Below are positions 1 through 8,881 of a stretch of 64,000 nucleotides of DNA, piece after piece. Under the pieces are notes generated by a model. It was not told the origin of the DNA. It saw only the letters and a list, made by a program, of their open reading frames with translations, and searched no databases. Every line of letters starts with the position of its first letter. Position 1 is the first letter of the stretch. This stretch comes from Mycolicibacterium stellerae (lineage in GTDB: Bacteria > Actinomycetota > Actinomycetes > Mycobacteriales > Mycobacteriaceae): the NCBI RefSeq assembly GCF_003719305.1, contig NZ_RARC01000013.1, positions 62,001-126,000 of the forward strand, in the 5' to 3' direction. A program made the translations under genes and the position numbers.

Positions 1-376
1 CGCAAATCCCGTTAAGGACTCCCTTGATGTTGATGTCGATTGCGCGGTGCCACTTCTCGACAGCCCGGTGGTGGTCGCGGAAGTACGCCAGCGGCATGAT
101 GCCCGCGTTGTTCACGATGACGTCGATCGCCCGGTAGGTGTCGACGGTGTGTCGAGCTGCCGCCTGCAATTGTTCGAGATCGGTGACGTCCGCGACAAAG
201 TGCGACGCGTCGCCGCCAGCTGCACGGATGGCTTCGACCACCTGGGCGAGCTTCGCCTCGTCAAGATCCACGCCGACCACCTTGGCGCCGCCGGCGGCGC
301 ACTTGCCGGCAATAAGACGTCCAAAGCCGTTGGCGGCGCCCGTAATCAGGATGACTCGACCTTCGAGATGTTGCAC
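1..376 (-). CDS. SDR family oxidoreductase, C-terminus beyond window
   Basis: This is a short-chain dehydrogenase/reductase that would interconvert an alcohol and a ketone with NAD(P). The visible 125 residues begin with a GTG preceded by GGAGG. They carry the cofactor motif TGAANGFG at about residues 12-19 and the structural NNAG motif at about 89-92. The catalytic Ser-Tyr-Lys region lies outside the window. It is on the same strand as the isomerase-like, CoA-transferase and aldehyde dehydrogenase genes upstream and may be the last visible member of that operon. The substrate is unknown; a role in oxidising a hydroxyacyl or alicyclic alcohol intermediate is inferred from context only. Confidence 0.85.
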   Translation of the reverse strand, partial: MQHLEGRVILITGAANGFGRLIAGKCAAGGAKVVGVDLDEAKLAQVVEAIRAAGGDASHFVADVTDLEQLQAAARHTVDTYRAIDVIVNNAGIMPLAYFRDHHRAVEKWHRAIDINIKGVLNGIC

Positions 377-408
377 GGTACCTCCGTTGGTAGTGGTGTG
401 ACGCTTGC

Positions 409-1197
409 TCAGATGACCCGGATCGCGTCCAGGATCGGCGCGACGAGCTCGCGGCGTCCGGTGATCGCGACGACGGGACGCCAGGACGACCGCTTGGTCG
501 CCCACCTGAGGAAGTCCGTGGCTCGCGTCGTCGCCGTCTCGGCGGGCAGGTCGGCCGTCTCGGTCAGTACGACCGCGTCGCCGTCCCGCGACAGGGTGAA
601 GGCGCGCTCGGTCTCGCCCACGAGGCGAACGCCTACGGGATCGTCGCCGAGGGCGAGATGCAGCCGGCGTGGGCACATCTGGGGCAGCCCAGCCAGCATC
701 CAGTCGATCGTCGCATCGATTGCCTCAGCGACACTCGCGCTTCCGGCGACGGGGCCATGTGGGAGAAGCAGGTCGGAGGTCAGGTGGACGAGGTGGTCGA
801 AGGCCACGGCGTCGGCGAGCTGCGCCAGCCGGTAGGTTCCCAGTTCGCCGAGACGAATCGTCTTGCTTCGCAACGGTTCTTCCTGCAGTGCCACTAACGC
901 GCGGAACCCGGCTTCGGCCTGCGCCGTGTAGTACTCAAGGGCCCGCTGCGGTGACCATTCTGCCCGTTCGTACACCGCGGCATCGTTGAGTGACTCGGTG
1001 GTGCCGTCCGGGTTGGGAGGCAGCGTCAGTCGGGGATCGGCAATCGTGTTCAGGAAGAACGCCATGTGGGTGACCAGATCCTGGACCCGCCAACCGCGGC
1101 AGGCGCTGTCGATCGACCAGTCGCTGAGCGCGAGATCGCCCAGAACGCTCGAGGTGTCGTCGATCAGTGAGCGCACCGCGACGATGGAGGGTGTCAT
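409..1197 (-). CDS. Maleylpyruvate isomerase-like (mycothiol-dependent/DinB-fold) protein
   Basis: A 262-residue protein resembling the actinobacterial family with a maleylpyruvate isomerase N-terminal (DinB-like four-helix) domain. The segment GWRVQDLVTHM near residue 35 matches the conserved helix that carries a metal-ligand histidine, and a second histidine-containing stretch (DHLVHL) lies near residue 135. Some relatives use mycothiol as cofactor; most are uncharacterised. The start overlaps the stop of the upstream CoA-transferase in an ATGA, so the genes are translationally coupled. An isomerase role in the neighbouring catabolic pathway is possible but not shown. Confidence 0.7.
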   Translation of the reverse strand: MTPSIVAVRSLIDDTSSVLGDLALSDWSIDSACRGWRVQDLVTHMAFFLNTIADPRLTLPPNPDGTTESLNDAAVYERAEWSPQRALEYYTAQAEAGFRALVALQEEPLRSKTIRLGELGTYRLAQLADAVAFDHLVHLTSDLLLPHGPVAGSASVAEAIDATIDWMLAGLPQMCPRRLHLALGDDPVGVRLVGETERAFTLSRDGDAVVLTETADLPAETATTRATDFLRWATKRSSWRPVVAITGRRELVAPILDAIRVI

Positions 1198-2408
1198 ATC
1201 GTGCCAGCCTCTCTGAACGAGCTGATGTCCTCATCGGTGTAGCCGAGCTCGGCGAGCACGGTCGAGGTGTGTTCCCCCAGCGCCGGGATGGGACCCATCC
1301 ATGCCGAGTGCCCCGAGATAACCGGGGGTGGCAGCAGGGAGGTCACCGATCCGACGGGCGACGACACCTCCTGCCATCGTCCGCGAGCGGCGAGCTCGGC
1401 ATGGTCGACGACATCGAGCGGCGTGTTGTACCGGGCGTTGCCGATACCGGCCTCGTCTGCTGCCGCCTGAATGTCCGCCAGCCGTCGCTGCGCGCACCAC
1501 GCCGCCACGATCTCGTCGACTTCACCCCGTCTGGCGACCCGATCGACGTTGCGCCGATAGCGGTCGTCGTCGGCGAGCTCGGGTCGACCGATCATCGTCG
1601 ACAGCCGCCGGAACTCGGCGTCGTTGGTGGTGCCAAGCACGGCCGTGTGCAGATCCAGCGTGCCGTAGGCACCGTACGGCGCCAACGCGGGAGAGCCCAT
1701 GCCCACCGGAGGTTGATTGGACTCCGTATACCGCGCGTGCGTCAGCGCGTAGCCCATGAGTTCGGTTGCGGCGTCGAACATTGCGACCGACGAGGACGTC
1801 CCGGCGCCGGAGTGCCCGCGCGCGTGCAGGCCGGCCAGAATGGTGATCACCGCGTACAGGCCGGTGGAGACGTCAACGATCGCCGGACCCGGCTTCGACG
1901 GTTGACCCGGCAGTCCCGTGGTGGCACAGGTACCGCTCTCGGCCTGGATGAGTAGGTCGTATGCCCTCTTGTGGGCCATCGGACCGTCACTGCCGTAGCC
2001 CGAGATCTCCAAGGAGACGAGGCGCGGGTGGCGGGCCTTCAGGGACTCCGCGTCGATTCCGAGGCGGCGGGTGGCACCGGGAGTGAGGTTGGAGATCAAC
2101 ACGTCGGCCGATGCCAGCATTCGGTGCATGATCTCCATGCCCGCGGGCCTCTTCAGATCGAGGCTGACGGACTCCTTGCCGCGGTTCGCCCAGACGAAGT
2201 GCGCCGCCATCCCGTTGACGACGTCGTCGTAGTCTCTAGTGAAGTCGCCTCCGCGGGGGTTCTCGATCTTGATCACGCGGGCACCGAGATCGGCGAGCGT
2301 GCGGGTGCACATCGGCGCGGATACCGCCTGCTCGACGGCCACGACGGTGACGTCGGCCAGCGGCCCCCTCCGGTCGGCGCTAGTTTCGAACGTTGCGGCC
2401 GAGGTCAT
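1194..2408 (-). CDS. CaiB/BaiF family (class III) CoA-transferase
   Basis: A 404-residue class III CoA-transferase, a family that moves CoA between carboxylic acids and so activates substrates for beta-oxidation. The expected N-terminal half is present (GARVIKIENP near 42-51, then NRGKESVSLDL). Asp151 in AYDLLIQ sits at the position of the catalytic aspartate, and the GYGSDGP glycine-rich stretch is near 137-143. The chosen ATG overlaps the upstream aldehyde dehydrogenase stop (ATGA); longer frames would run into that gene. It lies in a coupled operon with the dehydrogenase and the isomerase-like gene. The acyl substrate is unknown. Confidence 0.9.
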   Translation of the reverse strand: MTSAATFETSADRRGPLADVTVVAVEQAVSAPMCTRTLADLGARVIKIENPRGGDFTRDYDDVVNGMAAHFVWANRGKESVSLDLKRPAGMEIMHRMLASADVLISNLTPGATRRLGIDAESLKARHPRLVSLEISGYGSDGPMAHKRAYDLLIQAESGTCATTGLPGQPSKPGPAIVDVSTGLYAVITILAGLHARGHSGAGTSSSVAMFDAATELMGYALTHARYTESNQPPVGMGSPALAPYGAYGTLDLHTAVLGTTNDAEFRRLSTMIGRPELADDDRYRRNVDRVARRGEVDEIVAAWCAQRRLADIQAAADEAGIGNARYNTPLDVVDHAELAARGRWQEVSSPVGSVTSLLPPPVISGHSAWMGPIPALGEHTSTVLAELGYTDEDISSFREAGTI

Positions 2409-3868
2409 TTCGCTCCCGTCCGCTCTGTTTCCTCGCGCCGGCGGGCTGGGCCGGTCACGACCTGGGTGTCGGTGAACGAGTGCAGTCCCCAGATGCCGTT
2501 CTCCACGCCGACACCACTCCACTTGTGGCCGCCGAACGGAAGGTGGGGCTGCACGCCCGCGCCGTGGCTGTTGACCGACACCTGGCCACTGTCCAACTGC
2601 GCGGCCACCTCCATGGCGCGCTCGGTGTCTTCGGACCACACGGATGCGGTGAGCCCGAACGGGGAGTGATTGGCGCGTGCCACTGCGTCGGATGTGTCCC
2701 TGAACTCCACGATCGGCAGCACGGGTCCGAACTGTTCCTCGTCGACGACGCGAACGCCGTCTTCGACGCGGTCGATGATCGTGGGCTCGAAGAAATAACC
2801 GCGCCGGTCGATCCGCGTTCCGCCCGCCGCAGCGCGGCCGCCCGACCGCAGCGCATCCTGCACCAGGTCGTCGACGTGCTGGAGTTGCGGCCTATTGTTG
2901 ATCGGCCCGAGTTCGACGCCGTCGGCCATTCCGTCATCGACGGTGACCGTGCGCGCGATCGCTGCAACGGCATCGACCAATTGGTCGTGGATGCTCTCGT
3001 GGGCATACACGCGCTTGATCGCGAAGCACGTCTGCCCGCTGTTGCGAAAAGCCCCCCAGAACAGTCGCTTCGCGATGCGCTCGATGTTGGCCCCGGGCAA
3101 CACGATGGCCGGGTCGTTTCCGCCCAGTTCGAGCGTCACCCGCTTCAAATCGCCGGCGGCCGATACCGCGACCCGCTTGCCTACTGGCGTCGACCCGGTG
3201 AAGGTCACCTTGCGGGGAATGGGATGGGCGACCATGTCCGCACCGAGCGGCTCGACGCCGGTGATGACGTTGAAGACGCCGTCGGGGAGCACACCGCGCA
3301 ACAACTCGCCGATGGCCAGCGTGGTCAAAGGCGTGTAGGGCGAGGGCTTGACGACCATGGTGTTGCCTGCCCGCAACGCCGGGGCGATCTTCCACACCGC
3401 GAGTGTGACCGGGTAGTTCCACGGAGTGATCGCGGCGACTACGCCTAGCGGGCGGTGGAGCACTTCTTCGTAACCGCGCTCGTCGTCACGGATGATCTCG
3501 CGCGGTACCTCGAGATCCGCGTAATACCGCAACCACGTGGCACTGACCTTGATCTCGGAACGTGCCTCCCTCAGCGGCTTGCCCTGCTCCGCGGTCAGCA
3601 GCGTGGCCAAGACGTCCTCGGCGGTCTCGAGCGCGTCAGCCGCGACCCGAAGTGCCGCGCGACGCGCGGATTCATCGCTGCGCCACGTCTGGAACGCCGA
3701 CTCTGCCACGCCGAAGACATGGCTCAGATCCTCCGGTGCGAACGCGGGCGCATGAGCGAGAACCGAGCCCGTGGCCGGATTGAGGACGTCGAAGACGCCG
3801 CTGGCTGGATGATCCCTGCCACCGACCGACATTTGGCTCGATGCGCTGACCTTGACTGACTCCGTCAC
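2405..3868 (-). CDS. NAD(P)-dependent aldehyde dehydrogenase
   Basis: Aldehyde dehydrogenase superfamily enzyme of about 487 residues, oxidising an aldehyde to an acid. Numbered from the GTG used here, PWN near 149-151 binds the cofactor, Glu247 in LELGG is the general base, and Cys281 in NSGQTCF is the nucleophile. The start is uncertain: GTG at 3868 or the ATG at 3832 are both reasonable. It heads a minus-strand operon that continues through the CoA-transferase. An aldehyde dehydrogenase followed by CoA activation makes sense for side-chain or ring-fragment oxidation. A 20-bp palindrome lies just upstream, shared with the divergent SDR operon. Confidence 0.92.
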   Translation of the reverse strand: MTESVKVSASSQMSVGGRDHPASGVFDVLNPATGSVLAHAPAFAPEDLSHVFGVAESAFQTWRSDESARRAALRVAADALETAEDVLATLLTAEQGKPLREARSEIKVSATWLRYYADLEVPREIIRDDERGYEEVLHRPLGVVAAITPWNYPVTLAVWKIAPALRAGNTMVVKPSPYTPLTTLAIGELLRGVLPDGVFNVITGVEPLGADMVAHPIPRKVTFTGSTPVGKRVAVSAAGDLKRVTLELGGNDPAIVLPGANIERIAKRLFWGAFRNSGQTCFAIKRVYAHESIHDQLVDAVAAIARTVTVDDGMADGVELGPINNRPQLQHVDDLVQDALRSGGRAAAGGTRIDRRGYFFEPTIIDRVEDGVRVVDEEQFGPVLPIVEFRDTSDAVARANHSPFGLTASVWSEDTERAMEVAAQLDSGQVSVNSHGAGVQPHLPFGGHKWSGVGVENGIWGLHSFTDTQVVTGPARRREETERTGAK

Positions 3869-3885
3869 AGGCACGACGCTACACA

Positions 3886-3905
3886 CTTACTGGACAGCCA
3901 GCAAG
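3886..3905. promoter_or_regulatory. Candidate TetR operator between divergent operons
   Basis: An imperfect 20-bp palindrome of form CTTnCTGG-N4-CCAGnAAG lies in the short gap between the aldehyde dehydrogenase and SDR starts. Its size and symmetry suit a TetR dimer. The TetR gene at the end of the divergent operon is the natural candidate ligand; the pairing is inferred. Confidence 0.5.
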
Positions 3906-3950
3906 GAAAATGACACACTCGGTTCACCGCACCTGAGCGAAGGAGAACAC

Positions 3951-4712
3951 ATGGACTTGGCGGGTCAGGTAGCGCTGGTCACCGGTGGAGCCTCGGGGCT
4001 CGGGCTGGCGTCCACTGCGGCGTTGATCAACCGCGGCGCAACGGTGTTCGTCGCAGATCTGCCCACTGCCGGCCGGGGCGCCATCACGGACCTGGGTGCC
4101 CACTTCCTCGCGGCGAACGTCCTCGATGAGGAGCAACTAGCCGCGGCGCTGGATGCGGCCGGAGAGGCCGGACCGCTGCGTGGGGTGGTTCATACTGCCG
4201 GTCGCGGGGGCGATCGGCTCCGCATCCTGGATCGGGAACGTAATCCGGCGCCGTTGGACGCCTTCGCCGACATGGTGCGGACCAACCTCTTCGGTACGTA
4301 CAACGTCCTGCGGCTCTGCGCCGCCCGAATGGCGGGCAACGACGAACTCCCCGAGGGAAGTCGGGGCGCCTTCGTCCTCACCGCGTCGGTGGCCGCCTTC
4401 GACGGTCAGGTGGGACAGACGTCGTACACCGCATCCAAGGCCGCTGTTCACGGCATCACCCTGGTGGCCGCCAGGGACCTTGCGTCGTGGGGCATTCGGG
4501 TGAACACCATCGCCCCCGGACTCTTCGACACGCCGATGCTGGCCCGGCTGCGCGATGACATCCGCGAGGGGTTGGCACAGTCAGTGCCGTACCCACGACG
4601 CCTGGGATCACCGGCGGAGTACGGCCGGCTCGCCGTGGAGCTTCTGGAGAACGACTATCTCAACGGCGAGACCATCCGGCTCGACGGGTCCATCCGAATG
4701 GCGCCCCGATGA
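3951..4712 (+). CDS. SDR, 3-hydroxyacyl-CoA dehydrogenase type II-like
   Basis: A 253-residue classical SDR with TGGASGLG at 11-18, catalytic Ser146, Tyr159 and Lys163 (YTASK), and HTAG replacing the usual NNAG at 81-84. The length and the PYPRRLGSPAEY stretch near the C-terminus resemble HSD17B10-type 3-hydroxyacyl-CoA dehydrogenases, which oxidise 3-hydroxyacyl-CoA to 3-ketoacyl-CoA. The ATG has a good AGGAGA ribosome site 5 bases upstream. The stop overlaps the next start (ATGA). Followed by a hydratase and a thiolase, it completes a beta-oxidation set, which supports the hydroxyacyl-CoA assignment. Confidence 0.88.
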   Translation: MDLAGQVALVTGGASGLGLASTAALINRGATVFVADLPTAGRGAITDLGAHFLAANVLDEEQLAAALDAAGEAGPLRGVVHTAGRGGDRLRILDRERNPAPLDAFADMVRTNLFGTYNVLRLCAARMAGNDELPEGSRGAFVLTASVAAFDGQVGQTSYTASKAAVHGITLVAARDLASWGIRVNTIAPGLFDTPMLARLRDDIREGLAQSVPYPRRLGSPAEYGRLAVELLENDYLNGETIRLDGSIRMAPR

Positions 4713-5482
4713 CCGCACCGGAAGAACCCCTCGAGACGTCGGTGACGGGCAACGTCCTCGTGATGAGGATGAATCGGCCTGCGGCTCGCAATGCCATGAC
4801 GATCGAGATGGCTCGAGGTATCGCCGCCGGGCTCGACGAACTCGATTCACGTTCCGATCTTGCGGTCGGCATCCTCACCGGCACTGATGAAACCTTCTGC
4901 GCCGGAGCGGATATCAAGCGTCTCGCGCAGGGTGAGTCGGCGACCATCGACGGACGTGGCTTTGGCGGGCTGGTGGAGAAGCTGCCGTGTAAGCCCCTCG
5001 TCGCGGCCGTCGAGGGGTGGGCGCTCGGCGGCGGTTTCGAACTCGTACTGGCATGCGACCTCGTGGTGTGCGGTGCGGGCGCGCGGTTCGGGCTTCCGGA
5101 GGTCCGTCGCGGATTGGTGGCGCGGGCAGGTGGAGCGATTCGGCTGCCGCAGCGGCTGCCACGCGCCGTCGCCCTCGAGCTCCTTCTCACCGGTGAGCCC
5201 TTGAACGCGGTGAACGCATTGCACTTCGGACTCGTCAACGAGGTGGTGTCCGACGGCACGGCACTGGAGGCGGCGGTTCGGCTCGTCCAGCGCATCGCGG
5301 CCAACGCGCCCCTGGCCCTGATGGCCACCAAACGCATCGCGGAGGAGTCGCGAGCCTGGGGTGCCGACGAGGTCTTCGCTCGCCAGCGGGAGATCACCGA
5401 CCCGGTATTCGCCTCCGCCGACGCAGCCGAGGGGGCGCGCGCATTCGCCGAAAAGCGCAGCCCCACATGGACCGGCGCCTGA
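4709..5482 (+). CDS. Enoyl-CoA hydratase/isomerase (crotonase family)
   Basis: A 257-residue crotonase-fold protein that probably hydrates an enoyl-CoA. The oxyanion-hole segments are FCAGADIK near 63-70 and GGGFELVLACD near 107-117. A catalytic-type glutamate is present in LPE (Glu131), while the second acidic position in the GLVARAGG segment is not acidic. That could mean an isomerase, hydrolase or lyase variant rather than a plain hydratase. It is coupled to the preceding SDR by a 4-base overlap and precedes a thiolase by 30 bases, a typical beta-oxidation arrangement. Confidence 0.88.
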   Translation: MTAPEEPLETSVTGNVLVMRMNRPAARNAMTIEMARGIAAGLDELDSRSDLAVGILTGTDETFCAGADIKRLAQGESATIDGRGFGGLVEKLPCKPLVAAVEGWALGGGFELVLACDLVVCGAGARFGLPEVRRGLVARAGGAIRLPQRLPRAVALELLLTGEPLNAVNALHFGLVNEVVSDGTALEAAVRLVQRIAANAPLALMATKRIAEESRAWGADEVFARQREITDPVFASADAAEGARAFAEKRSPTWTGA

Positions 5483-5512
5483 TGCGGGCGCAACACGGCC
5501 CGAGGAGACGAC

Positions 5513-6664
5513 ATGCCTGAAGCCGTGGTTGCCGCTGCAGCACGCACCCCCATCGGCAAGCGCAATGGTGCGCTGTCGGGTATCCATCCCACCGATCTGT
5601 CCGCGCTGGTCTTGAACGAGTTGGTCAAGCGGACGGGTATCGATCCCGTCGACGTGGACGACGTCCAATGGGGATGTGTGACCCAACTCGGCGACCAGTC
5701 CAGCAACGTGGGCCGCTTCGCCGTCCTCGCCGCCGGGTGGCCGGAATCGGTTCCGGCGGTGACGGTCAACCGCGCTTGCGGGTCCAGCCAGCAGGCGCTG
5801 GATCACGCCGCGTTCGCCGTCATGGCGGGGCAGCAGGAGCTGGTGGTGGCCGGCGGTGTCGAGACAATGAGTCGGGTGCCCCTGGGCGCGGCGCGGGCCA
5901 CCGGTCAGCCGTATGGGCCTACCGTGCTCGAGCGGTACGGGGTGGTCGACTTCAACCAACTCGACGGTGCCGACATCATGGCCAAGCGCCACGGCTTGTC
6001 GCGGTCGATGCTGGACGAATACAGTGCACGCTCGCACGAACGGTCGGCCGCTGCGATAGACAGTGGGGCGTTCGACGAGCAGATCGTTCCGGTCACCACG
6101 AACGCCGGGATCGTGACGCGCGACGAGGGATTGCGGCGCGGTACCACGGTCGAGTCGCTGGCGAAGCTGAAGCCAATCGGTCGTCATCAGGACGGAGTCG
6201 TCCATGCAGGCAACGCATCACAGATCTCCGATGGCGCTGCAGCACTCCTGGTGACGACACCGCAGCGCGCAAAGGCGCTCGGGCTGACCCCATTGGTGCG
6301 GTATCACAGCGGTGCGGTCAGCGCCGCCGATCCCGTAACGGTCCTCGAGGGGCCGATGCCGGCTACGCACAAGCTGCTCCGCAAGTCGGGTCTGCGGCTG
6401 CGCGACATCGGGGCCTACGAAGTGAACGAGGCGTTCGCCACCGTGCCGCTCGCGTGGGCGAAGGACCTGGGAGCCGACGAGGAGCGGCTGAACCCGCTCG
6501 GTGGCGCGATCGCCGTAGGCCATCCGCTGGGCGCATCGGGAGCAATCCTGATGACCAGACTCATACACCATATGTGCGACAACGGAATTCGATACGGTCT
6601 GCAGACCATGTGTGAAACTGGCGGCACGGCCAACGCCACCATCGTCGAACTGTTGGTCAACTGA
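5513..6664 (+). CDS. Acetyl-CoA acetyltransferase (thiolase)
   Basis: A 383-residue thiolase that would cleave a 3-ketoacyl-CoA with CoA. Nucleophile Cys89 lies in NRACGSS, the NEAF motif is present, His337 lies in GHPLGASG, and the final active-site Cys367 is in MCETGG (the family more often has C-I-G-G-G). The start has a GAGGAGA-like site upstream. It is the last metabolic gene of the SDR-hydratase-thiolase operon and is followed after 17 bases by the TetR gene, so regulator and enzymes are probably cotranscribed. Confidence 0.93.
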   Translation: MPEAVVAAAARTPIGKRNGALSGIHPTDLSALVLNELVKRTGIDPVDVDDVQWGCVTQLGDQSSNVGRFAVLAAGWPESVPAVTVNRACGSSQQALDHAAFAVMAGQQELVVAGGVETMSRVPLGAARATGQPYGPTVLERYGVVDFNQLDGADIMAKRHGLSRSMLDEYSARSHERSAAAIDSGAFDEQIVPVTTNAGIVTRDEGLRRGTTVESLAKLKPIGRHQDGVVHAGNASQISDGAAALLVTTPQRAKALGLTPLVRYHSGAVSAADPVTVLEGPMPATHKLLRKSGLRLRDIGAYEVNEAFATVPLAWAKDLGADEERLNPLGGAIAVGHPLGASGAILMTRLIHHMCDNGIRYGLQTMCETGGTANATIVELLVN

Positions 6665-6681
6665 TCCGGCAAGATGCGACC

Positions 6682-7305
6682 ATGCCGGCACCCCATACCT
6701 CAACACAGGACGAACGCAGCGAGGCTGCGCGGAAGCTGATCATCGACGCCGCCATCAAACTCCTGGCCGAGGAGGGGTATCAGCGCACCACCTTCACCCG
6801 CATTCAGGACTGTGCCGGGGTCAGCAGGGGGCTGATCACTTATCACTTCGGGTCGAAGGCCAAACTGATCGAGGCCGTCATCGCATCGACACGGGACACC
6901 TTCAGCGCCGAAGCTCTCGAGCCGCTGAAGGAGGCTGCAACGGGTCTGGACGCGATCCTGGGAATGATCACCTCCTATTTCGACCGCTTGACCGTCAACC
7001 CGAAACCGGCAGCCGTGATGCTCGTCCTGGCAGTCAGCGCCGACGCCGACGCCGCTGAGGTCAAGGCGGCGGTGAGCCAGCGATACGCGGAGATGCGCCA
7101 GGAACTGTACGACTGGATCGAACGTGGGCGCGCGGACGGCAGCGTCGCCAGCAGTATTGAACCCGTTTCGTATGCGGCGTTGCTCGAAGGAGTCATCCGC
7201 GGCGTGGCGCTGCAGTACCTGGTCGACCCCGGCACCTTCGACATCCGGGGGGCCAGGGACGCCGCGGTACGGATGGTCACGGCCGCGCTTGCGGGGTCGG
7301 GCTGA
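6682..7305 (+). CDS. TetR family transcriptional regulator
   Basis: A 207-residue TetR-type regulator. The N-terminal helix-turn-helix runs roughly 27-60 (TTFTRIQDCAGVSRGLITYHF is the recognition region). The C-terminal ligand-binding part is variable and the effector is unknown; acyl-CoA or pathway intermediates are common for regulators in such operons. It is cotranscribed with the thiolase and probably controls this operon and the divergent one through the palindrome at 3886-3905. Confidence 0.9.
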   Translation: MPAPHTSTQDERSEAARKLIIDAAIKLLAEEGYQRTTFTRIQDCAGVSRGLITYHFGSKAKLIEAVIASTRDTFSAEALEPLKEAATGLDAILGMITSYFDRLTVNPKPAAVMLVLAVSADADAAEVKAAVSQRYAEMRQELYDWIERGRADGSVASSIEPVSYAALLEGVIRGVALQYLVDPGTFDIRGARDAAVRMVTAALAGSG

Positions 7306-7306
7306 C

Positions 7307-7368
7307 CGGTCCCCATCGCCTCGGCCCTATCGCAGCCAGGAATGAGTACCGGCCCGATGCGGGGACCG
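7307..7368. terminator. Long inverted repeat between convergent genes
   Basis: CGGTCCCC at 7307-7314 pairs with GGGGACCG at 7361-7368, with more pairing possible inside. It lies between the TetR stop and the convergent cupin stop. No T-tract follows; a bidirectional terminator role is an inference. Confidence 0.35.
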
Positions 7369-7376
7369 AAGCGGCT

Positions 7377-7751
7377 TTACGTGTTGTCGCCTTGCCATTC
7401 CACGAGGTGCGCGAAGTCAGCGCGAGCGGGGGAGAAGACGTCGATGTTGAGGACGCGCCCGCTGCCCAGAGCCTTACCGGTGTGCGGCAGACCCGCAGGA
7501 ATGTACAAATAGCCGCCGTCTTCGACGATGTACTTCTCTCCGTCGACGATGAACTCCATGGCGCCACCGAAGATCAGCGCGAGTTGGTCGAACGGGTGGT
7601 CGTGCGGTGGGATGTCCTCGGTCATGTCATCGAGATAGTTGAAGACCACCATGGCGTTGTCGGTCTGGATGGCGCTGCGTGCCACGCGGCCGTCGAACAT
7701 GACTTGCGCGGGAATCGCCGTGGCCTTGCCCGTCATGACGTTCTGAGGCAT
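7377..7751 (-). CDS. Cupin-domain protein
   Basis: A 124-residue single-domain cupin. Typical motif 1 residues are visible in PPHDHPFDQLALIFGG (about 52-67, with two histidines and spacing to a later Glu/Asp), and motif 2 lies in YIPAGLPHTGKAL (about 85-97). Such proteins bind a metal and can be small dioxygenases, isomerases or sensors. It follows the FAH-family gene by 57 bases on the same strand, so an accessory step in ring-cleavage product metabolism is plausible but unproven. Confidence 0.82.
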   Translation of the reverse strand: MPQNVMTGKATAIPAQVMFDGRVARSAIQTDNAMVVFNYLDDMTEDIPPHDHPFDQLALIFGGAMEFIVDGEKYIVEDGGYLYIPAGLPHTGKALGSGRVLNIDVFSPARADFAHLVEWQGDNT

Positions 7752-7808
7752 AGCTGCACTCCTAATCTTCTAATCTTCGAGGGTCGCTGTTGAGTAACTT
7801 CGACTGGG

Positions 7809-8765
7809 CTATTCCGCCGCGGCGTGCAGTTCGATGCCTGCGTTGGGACGGTATGGGGCCGGCGGCGTGAGGTGGGCGCTGCTGAGTCGCTGAGCGCGCA
7901 TGTGGGCGGCGAGGTCGGTGTCGATCTCGGATGGCCAGGTGCGGCCGACGGGGTCCTGGACCGTCACCTCGAGAGACCCGATCTTGTCGATCGTGAGGCG
8001 GACGTGGTCGCCGTCCTGCAGTGGGCCCAACCCTTGATGATTGGTCCCGCAAGAGATCACGTCGCCGGGTTCCAGTGTGGTGATCGATGACGCCCACCAG
8101 ATGAGCCGCGCGATAGGATTCTCCATGTCGCTGGTGCGATAGTCCTGGCGCAGGTGATCGTTGACCCAAAGGCGAATGGCCAGATCGCTGGCGTCGCCGA
8201 CCTCGTCGGCGGTGACGATCCACGGTCCGAGGGGGCCGAAGGTGTCAAAGCTCTTGTCGGCCAGTCCGGCTGCCTGGCTGACGCCTCGAGCGGAGACGTC
8301 GATGAGCGCGGTGTAGCCGAAGACGTAGTCCATCGCCTCGGACTCGAGCACCTGGTGTGCCCGCCGACCGATCACGACCGCCAGTTCGGCTTCGTGCTGA
8401 AACACGCTGGCCGGGACGTCGGGCAACCGCACCACCCCGCCGTGGCCGATGACCGAAGTCGATGCCTTCAGGAACATCCCAACGGGCTTGATCTCCCCCC
8501 CGACGCCTTCGAGATAGTTGCCTAGTGCGCAAAGCAGTTTCGTCGGCCGTGGCAGGGGGGCATCAAGAGTGACAGACGCCAGCGGCACCCCGTTGTCAGA
8601 GCGTGCGGCCGCCTCCAACGCCTGTCGGTGGTCGGCGAAGCTTCCGATCAAGCTGGGGAGGAGATCACGGGCGGGCTGCGCCGTGTCGACGAGATGGCTC
8701 ACGTCGACGACGCGATCTCCTGTCACCACGCCGGGTTTCCCGCCATTGAACAGTGCGAGTCTCAT
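7809..8765 (-). CDS. Fumarylacetoacetate hydrolase (FAH) family protein
   Basis: A 318-residue FAH-superfamily protein; members hydrolyse C-C bonds of acyl-pyruvates or act as hydratases and decarboxylases in meta-cleavage pathways. The metal-binding Glu-Glu-Asp set is recognisable, starting with QHEAELAVVIGRRAH and the later Asp in TALIDVSARG. The C-terminal GDVISCGTNHQG region matches the conserved substrate loop (often GTPAG). The ATG at 8765 has an AAGGAAGG site, and the in-frame extension upstream is probably not translated. It is cotranscribed with the cupin. Confidence 0.88.
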   Translation of the reverse strand: MRLALFNGGKPGVVTGDRVVDVSHLVDTAQPARDLLPSLIGSFADHRQALEAAARSDNGVPLASVTLDAPLPRPTKLLCALGNYLEGVGGEIKPVGMFLKASTSVIGHGGVVRLPDVPASVFQHEAELAVVIGRRAHQVLESEAMDYVFGYTALIDVSARGVSQAAGLADKSFDTFGPLGPWIVTADEVGDASDLAIRLWVNDHLRQDYRTSDMENPIARLIWWASSITTLEPGDVISCGTNHQGLGPLQDGDHVRLTIDKIGSLEVTVQDPVGRTWPSEIDTDLAAHMRAQRLSSAHLTPPAPYRPNAGIELHAAAE

Positions 8766-8881
8766 CTCGACGAGCCTTCCTTTCATCACCAGGTTTACAT
8801 TTGCGGCCGAACCGATCTCGGCCGACGTGAATCGTCAACTTGTCTAGCGCTGGGTGCCTCGAGCTGGTCGCGCCCCGCCAT
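8766..8881. promoter_or_regulatory. Promoter gap of the FAH-family operon
   Basis: The 116-base gap between two minus-strand genes. A weak relative of motif A (GTTTACATTTG at about 8793-8803) is present and would face the FAH-family gene. It lacks the CTG half-site, so it may not be functional. Confidence 0.25.
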
